A stretch of DNA of 17,491 nucleotides, taken from positions 1-17,491 of the forward strand of contig JBFFXF010000153.1 in assembly GCA_041569895.1 (NCBI GenBank), in the 5' to 3' direction. Position numbers and translations under genes: made by a program. The DNA is from JBFFXF01 sp041569895. Its GTDB lineage: Bacteria > Planctomycetota > UBA8108 > JACQVS01. Below, one piece after another: positions 13,372 to 17,491 of this stretch (position 1 is the stretch's first letter; every line of letters begins with the position of its first letter). Below the pieces are notes generated by a model that was not told where the DNA came from, made no database searches, and saw only the letters and a program-made list of their open reading frames with translations.

Positions 13372-14565
13372 TCACTCCACCGGCGATGGGTTGCCGATCT
13401 CGACGACCTCGGCGTTCTCGACCAGCTTCTCGACCTCGGCGGCGACGTCGAAGACGCGCTCGATCGACTCGAGCTCCTCCGGCGTGCTGTGTGTCGCGGG
13501 GTACTGCGGCATCAGGTACGAGCAGCAGTCCTCGTGCGGCTCGATCGACACGTCGAAGGTGCCGATCGAGGTCGCCTCGGCGACGATCTCCTGCTTGTCC
13601 ATGCCGATCACCGGCCGCAGGATCGGCATCGTCACCGCCGCATCGGTCGTCGCCAGGTTGTCGAGCGTCTGGCTGGCGACCTGTCCGAGGCACTCGCCGG
13701 TCACCAGCGCACGCGCCCCCTCGCGTCGAGCGATCACCTCGGCGGCGCGGACCATGAAGCGGCGATAGATGATGACGCGAAACGGAGCCGGCGCCTCGGT
13801 GACGATGCGTCGCTGCAGCTCCGCGAACGGCACCATGTAGAGCCGCGTCGGACGGCAGAAGCGGATCAGGTGCTCGGCGATCTCGATGACCTTCGCCTGG
13901 CTCGCCGTCGAGGTGTGCGGCGCGCTGTGGAAGTGCACGAACACCGGCTCCGCCCCGCGGCGCATCATCAAGTGCGCCGCGACCGGCGAGTCGATGCCGC
14001 CCGAGAGCAGGCAGGCGACCTTGCCGGCGACGCCGACCGGCAGCCCGCGGGGGCCGCTGAAGCGCTGGAAGGCGATGTAGGTGTGGCGGTCGACGAGGTA
14101 GAGGTAGATCGGCAGCTCGGGATCGCGGATCGATACCTTCCAGCCGGTGCGATCGACGACGTACTGCCCGACGCGCCGGTTGACGTCGATCGACCTCACC
14201 GGAAAGCTCTTGTTGGCGCGCTGGGTGACGACGGCGAAGGAGCCCACCGAGATGCCCTCGATCGCCTCGCCGACGGCGCGCTCGACGGCGTCGAGGTCGA
14301 GCGGCACCCGCAGCGCCGGCTCGAAGTGGGCGATGCCGTAGACCGCGCGCAGCCGGTCCGGGACCTCCGCCGACACGGGCCGATCGAGGTGGACGAGCAC
14401 GCGACCGTAGACGCGTCGCACGCGCACGACGCCGAGCCCCTGGAGAGCGCGCTTGATCGAGTGCATCAGCGCGTTCTCGAAGTAGCCGCGGTTCCTCCCC
14501 TTGAGCCCGATCTCGCTGTAGTGGACCAGGACGTGCGTCGGATGGAAGTTCGGCAGTTCGGGCAT
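13372..14565 (-). CDS. thiI: tRNA 4-thiouridine synthase / thiamine sulfur-transfer protein ThiI (no rhodanese domain)
   Basis: ThiI adenylates U8 of tRNA for sulfur insertion and in many bacteria also supplies sulfur to ThiS for thiazole synthesis. The 397-residue protein has the N-terminal ferredoxin-like region starting HVLVHYSEIGLKGRNRGYFE, a THUMP domain (about 60-165), and the PP-loop SGGIDSPVAAHLMMRRG from 188 with GECLGQVASQT at 290-300. DCCSYLMPQYPATH (346-359) matches the conserved Cys region (E. coli Cys344). It ends without the rhodanese domain that carries Cys456 in E. coli, so the persulfide donor must differ. The ATG at 14565 lies 4 nt after the glpD stop, with GGAGTGAT inside the glpD end as ribosome-binding site, so the two are coupled. 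The open frame extending upstream to 15114 is a shadow of glpD. Confidence 0.93.
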   Translation of the reverse strand: MPELPNFHPTHVLVHYSEIGLKGRNRGYFENALMHSIKRALQGLGVVRVRRVYGRVLVHLDRPVSAEVPDRLRAVYGIAHFEPALRVPLDLDAVERAVGEAIEGISVGSFAVVTQRANKSFPVRSIDVNRRVGQYVVDRTGWKVSIRDPELPIYLYLVDRHTYIAFQRFSGPRGLPVGVAGKVACLLSGGIDSPVAAHLMMRRGAEPVFVHFHSAPHTSTASQAKVIEIAEHLIRFCRPTRLYMVPFAELQRRIVTEAPAPFRVIIYRRFMVRAAEVIARREGARALVTGECLGQVASQTLDNLATTDAAVTMPILRPVIGMDKQEIVAEATSIGTFDVSIEPHEDCCSYLMPQYPATHSTPEELESIERVFDVAAEVEKLVENAEVVEIGNPSPVE

Positions 14566-14569
14566 CAGA

Positions 14570-16258
14570 TCACTCCGTCGCGCGCGGCGCCGGTGACTTG
14601 CCGGCGGTCTCCACCGGCGCACCGCGACGCAGGCCGTCCTCCCACTCGAGCTCGGCGAAGAAGCTCTCGCGCGCGCGGTCCAGGTCGGGTGGCACGGCCG
14701 CGATCGACCGGCCGTGCTCGACGAGGAGGCGCTCGACCTCGTCGTAGGCGTCGCGGCCGTTGCCGCGGGCGAAGCGCAGGTCGGTGCGCCTCGAGATGAA
14801 GTCCTCCGGATAGTGGACCTCCTCGCGAAGGACGCCGTGGACCACCTCGGCGCGGATCTCCGGCCGGTCGGGCGCGAGTCGCTCGCCGAGCGACGCGTCT
14901 CCGTCGACGAGCGCGAGCACCTCGGAGAGCCGCGAGCCGTAGCGGTGATAGAGGTGGTGGACGAGCGGCTCGCCGTGACGCTCGACGAGCTCGCCGGCGC
15001 CGGAGCGGTACGCGTCCCAGTCGCCGAGCTCGCCGCCGTGGAGCGGGCGCGTGCGCGTCTGGCGGTCGACGGTGCCTGGCGCCACGCGGTCGATGACCTC
15101 GGCGGCGATCGCACGGTACGTCGTGTACTTGCCGCCGACGACGGTGAGCACGCCGCGGCCCGTGTTCACCATGCGGTGGCTGCGCGACACGCGTCCGAGC
15201 CCGGCGCCGAGGATCGGCGACCTCGCGAGCGGGCGGACGCCGGCATAGGTCGCGAGGATCTCCTCGCGGGGGAACGGGCGGCCCGGAAAGAGACGGCGCA
15301 GCTCCGAGAGCAGGTACTCGACCTCGTCGTGCTCGACGCGCAGGTGGTCGGGCGAGTTGCGGAATGGCGTCTCGGTGGTGCCGACGAGCGTCTTGCCGCG
15401 CCAGGGGATCATGAAGAAGACGCGTCCGTCGCTCGAGTGCGTCAGCAGCAGCCCGTGCTGGCCGAGCGCGGATGCCTCGAGCTGGGGCAGCACGAGGTGC
15501 ACGCCCTTCGACGGCACCAGCAGCGGGCGTTCACCGCGCCCGGCGCCGCCCTCGACGTCGGTCCAGGGCCCGACGACCCGCACCACCCGGTTGGCCAGCA
15601 CGCGGTAGCTCCGTCCGAGCACCCGGTCGCGCACCTCGAGCTCGAGCGGCGAGGTCTCCTTGATCGCCACCACCTCGGTGTAGTTGCGGACGAAGCACTG
15701 CCCCGGCCGCGCCGCCTCCCGCGCGTCGAGGACGTTGACCAGGCAGAGCCGGGCGTCGTCCATGACGCCGTCGAAGTAGAGGCCGCCGCCGAGCAGCCCC
15801 TCCTCGAGCACGCCGGGGACCCGGTCGCCGACCTCCGGCGCGCTCAGGAAGCGACCGCGCCCGAGGCGCCGGCCGAGCGCCAGCATGTCGTAGAGCCAGA
15901 CGCCGAGGCGGATCATCCGCGGCCCGCGCCGCGCGCCCCGGTACACCGGGATGACGAAGGTCTGGGCGCTGTTCAGGTGCGGGGCGAGGCGGAGCTGCAG
16001 CGCGCGCTCGCGCAGCGCTTCGAAGACCATCGCGAAGCGGAGCTGCTCCAGGTAGCGCATGCCGCCGTGGAGCATCTTCGAGGATCGGCTCGACGTCCCC
16101 CAGCCGAAATCGCCCTTCTCGAAGAGACAGACGTGCAGTCCGCGGAGCACCGCGTCGCGGGCCATGGCGGCCCCGTTGATCCCGCCACCGACGATCGCGA
16201 GGTCGTACGGGCCCTCGGGAGCGGGCCGGCGGGGAGGCGGTGGGCTGCGGTGGACCAT
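14570..16258 (-). CDS. glpD: FAD-dependent glycerol-3-phosphate dehydrogenase (aerobic type)
   Basis: The enzyme oxidises sn-glycerol 3-phosphate to dihydroxyacetone phosphate and passes electrons to quinone at the cytoplasmic membrane. From the ATG at 16258 the protein has 562 residues. The FAD dinucleotide fold is DLAIVGGGINGAAMARDA at 19-36, followed by FEKGDFGWGTSSRSSKMLHGG at 46-66 and YLEQL, all hallmarks of GlpD. VGTTETPF, GVRPLARSP, VVGGKYTTYR and a C-terminal DAO_C-type helical domain follow. The open frame extends 33 codons further, to 16357, but those residues have no family similarity and would run through the arginase promoter. No clear Shine-Dalgarno is seen for either start. 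thiI follows after 4 nt. Confidence 0.92.
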   Translation of the reverse strand: MVHRSPPPPRRPAPEGPYDLAIVGGGINGAAMARDAVLRGLHVCLFEKGDFGWGTSSRSSKMLHGGMRYLEQLRFAMVFEALRERALQLRLAPHLNSAQTFVIPVYRGARRGPRMIRLGVWLYDMLALGRRLGRGRFLSAPEVGDRVPGVLEEGLLGGGLYFDGVMDDARLCLVNVLDAREAARPGQCFVRNYTEVVAIKETSPLELEVRDRVLGRSYRVLANRVVRVVGPWTDVEGGAGRGERPLLVPSKGVHLVLPQLEASALGQHGLLLTHSSDGRVFFMIPWRGKTLVGTTETPFRNSPDHLRVEHDEVEYLLSELRRLFPGRPFPREEILATYAGVRPLARSPILGAGLGRVSRSHRMVNTGRGVLTVVGGKYTTYRAIAAEVIDRVAPGTVDRQTRTRPLHGGELGDWDAYRSGAGELVERHGEPLVHHLYHRYGSRLSEVLALVDGDASLGERLAPDRPEIRAEVVHGVLREEVHYPEDFISRRTDLRFARGNGRDAYDEVERLLVEHGRSIAAVPPDLDRARESFFAELEWEDGLRRGAPVETAGKSPAPRATE

Positions 16259-16322
16259 CGTCTGCGTGGTGCTTCGAGATGTCGGTGTAAACCGGGACGG
16301 GCAGCCTCGCGAATCGGCATCA

Positions 16323-16349
16323 TCCGGAAAAACAGGCTCAAGTTCCGGA
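16323..16349. promoter_or_regulatory. Dyad repeat (possible operator) between divergent glpD and arginase
   Basis: TCCGGAA (16323-16329) and TTCCGGA (16343-16349) are perfect inverted repeats with a 13-nt spacer. Half-site starts are 20 bp apart, about two turns of DNA, which suits a dimeric regulator. The right half-site coincides with the -35 position of the arginase promoter candidate. A further TTCCGGA lies downstream of the arginase gene at 17383-17389. Confidence 0.45.
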
Positions 16350-16372
16350 CTTCCCATCCCGACCGCTACAAT
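16343..16372 (+). promoter_or_regulatory. Candidate promoter of the arginase gene, leaderless type
   Basis: TACAAT (16367-16372) is a near-consensus -10 box ending 8 nt before the arginase ATG at 16381. Transcription would therefore start at or just before the ATG. The -35 position holds TTCCGG (16343-16348, 18-bp spacing), a poor match that falls in the dyad repeat, as expected if an activator or repressor acts here. Confidence 0.45.
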
Positions 16373-16380
16373 GAATCATC

Positions 16381-17349
16381 ATGCCCGCAAAAAAGCAAAA
16401 GACCCGCCGTTCGAGGGCGCCCGCGAAGACCACGCGGCAGCCGAAAACGCGCCGCTCGTCCCGCCGGCCGGCCGAGGTCGAGCTCATCGGCGTGCCGGTC
16501 GACTTCGGCGGCAATGCCCGTGGCGTCGGGCTCGCGCCCACCGCGTTCCGGCTCGCCGGCCTGGTCGAGCGCATCCGCGCCGAGGGCCTCCGCGTGCGCG
16601 ACTCGGGCGACGTGCCGGTGCCGCCCGTGGCGTCGCGGGGCAGCGCCCGCGAGGTGCGCGCCGTCTTCGAGGCGGTCTCGGCCCGCGTCGAGGCGTCCCT
16701 CCGCGCTCGCCGGATGCCGGTGGTCCTCGGCGGCGACCACTCGATCGCCATCGGCACTCTCGCCGGCGCGGCGAGTCACTTCCGCGGGCGGCGCCTCGGC
16801 GTCCTCTGGATCGACGCCCACGCCGACATGAACACGCCGGAGACGTCGCCGTCCGGAAACATCCACGGCATGCCGCTGGCGATCTCCCTCGGCCGTGGCC
16901 CGCGCGCGCTGGTCAACCTCGGCGGCTTCGCGCCGAAGATCGAGCCGACGCGCTGCGCCCTCGTCGGCATCCGCAACCTCGACGACCTCGAGCGGGAGAA
17001 CATCTCGAACTCCGGCGTGCGCGTCTTCACCATGAAGGAGATCGACCGCCGCGGCCTCGCCACCGTGATGGACCAGGCGATCCGCGTCGCCTCACATGAC
17101 TGCGACGGCCTCCACGTCAGCTTCGACATGGACGTCGTCGACCCGGTGATCGCGCCGGGAGTCGGCACGCCGGTGCGCGGCGGCATGAGCTACCGCGAGG
17201 CCCACCTCGCCATGGAGCTGATCAGCGACTCGCGCCGCATGACGTCGCTCGAGATCGTCGAGGCCAACCCCATCCTCGACGTGGCCAACGCCACCGCCCG
17301 CCTCGGCACGGAGCTCATCCTCTCGGCGCTGGGGAAGTCGATCTACTAA
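16381..17349 (+). CDS. rocF: Arginase (ureohydrolase family) with a basic N-terminal tail
   Basis: Arginase hydrolyses L-arginine to ornithine and urea with a binuclear manganese centre. All six metal ligands are visible in the 322-residue protein: His120 (GGDHSI), Asp145, His147 and Asp149 (DAHADMN), Asp249 and Asp251 (SFDMDVVDP). SGNIHGMPLA at 158-167 is typical of true arginases as opposed to agmatinases, and EIVEANP at 291-297 gives the substrate-site Glu295. The first 30 residues are a Lys/Arg-rich tail (MPAKKQKTRRSRAPAKTTRQ at 1-20) outside the catalytic fold. Starting at ATG 16381 is supported by the adjacent -10 box; no Shine-Dalgarno is seen. No urease or ornithine-using gene is adjacent. 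The symbol follows the Bacillus name. Confidence 0.9.
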   Translation: MPAKKQKTRRSRAPAKTTRQPKTRRSSRRPAEVELIGVPVDFGGNARGVGLAPTAFRLAGLVERIRAEGLRVRDSGDVPVPPVASRGSAREVRAVFEAVSARVEASLRARRMPVVLGGDHSIAIGTLAGAASHFRGRRLGVLWIDAHADMNTPETSPSGNIHGMPLAISLGRGPRALVNLGGFAPKIEPTRCALVGIRNLDDLERENISNSGVRVFTMKEIDRRGLATVMDQAIRVASHDCDGLHVSFDMDVVDPVIAPGVGTPVRGGMSYREAHLAMELISDSRRMTSLEIVEANPILDVANATARLGTELILSALGKSIY

Positions 17350-17491
17350 GTTGTAATTCACGGAACCGGGCCGCCAGAACCGTTCCGGATCCGGATCATG
17401 AACCGGATGTGGATTGACGTCCCTGGATGTGAACGGCAAGCCTGCCCCTGTGTTGATCGCCCCCGCGTGGCTCGCGGTTTGCCGCCGGGCC
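17350..17491. other. Non-coding right edge
   Basis: No gene is supported in the last 142 bp. CGGAAC (17361-17366) can pair with GTTCCG (17382-17387) around a 15-nt loop, a weak terminator candidate for the arginase gene. TTCCGGATCCGG at 17383-17394 repeats the half-site of the dyad upstream of the arginase. A frame from ATG 17398 stays open to the edge, but it is too short to judge and has no family signal. Confidence 0.4.

Noticed and set aside
14714..16831. Open frame of 705 codons on the + strand across glpD and the arginase start
   Set aside because: It is a composition artefact opposite glpD; it overlaps the arginase gene in another frame and has no domain signal.
17398..17491. Possible start of a further gene at the right edge (frame from ATG 17398)
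   Set aside because: Only about 31 codons are visible, with no Shine-Dalgarno or family motif, and another frame is equally open.

Overview
The window is bacterial, gene-dense and very GC-rich (about 70% by eye). Several Gram-negative traits appear together: two lipobox lipoproteins, a secreted protein, and a WecB-type sugar epimerase for surface polysaccharide. The closest lineage cannot be fixed from sequence alone. The envelope proteins (a DUF1570-like zincin with HEAT repeats, a small fibronectin-III lipoprotein) are of the kind common in Planctomycetota and in deltaproteobacterial-type phyla. No rRNA, tRNA, CRISPR array, phage or transposase gene was recognised.

Left part (1-4464, + strand): a histidine biosynthesis cluster, hisD(C-terminus)-hisC, hisB, hisA, hisI, with wecB joined to hisI by a 4-nt overlap. 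The left edge cuts into hisD. The HisD tail runs in frame into HisC with no stop codon and no HisC start codon of its own, so the two appear to be one polypeptide. hisH, hisF and hisE are not in this cluster. hisI-wecB probably has its own sigma70-type promoter. A strong hairpin closes the block at 4464-4494.

Middle part (4522-8971): on the - strand an acyl-CoA ligase is followed by a MEMO-family protein, and upstream of these lies a secreted two-domain protein of unknown function. Then comes a roughly 600-bp gene-free stretch (7995-8605). It holds a 109-nt region bounded by a perfect 12-bp inverted repeat with inner hairpins (possible structured RNA) and a set of TTGCGAT direct repeats. It leads into a small fibronectin-III lipoprotein on the + strand.

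Right part (9089-17349): a - strand cluster runs queE, a membrane-anchored unknown protein, a lipoprotein, and a lipoprotein zincin with HEAT repeats. queE is divergent from a yajL/DJ-1-like gene and shares a short promoter region with it. A convergent 238-bp spacer made almost wholly of purine-rich tandem repeats separates yajL from thiI, which is coupled to glpD. glpD is divergent from an arginase gene, and a dyad repeat lies in the 122-bp region between them. No gene is supported after the arginase.

Most of the window is housekeeping metabolism: histidine, tRNA modification (QueE, ThiI), glycerol-3-phosphate oxidation, arginine breakdown and fatty-acid activation. The parts most worth following are the HisD-HisC fusion, the unknown envelope cluster behind queE, and the non-coding region 7995-8605.
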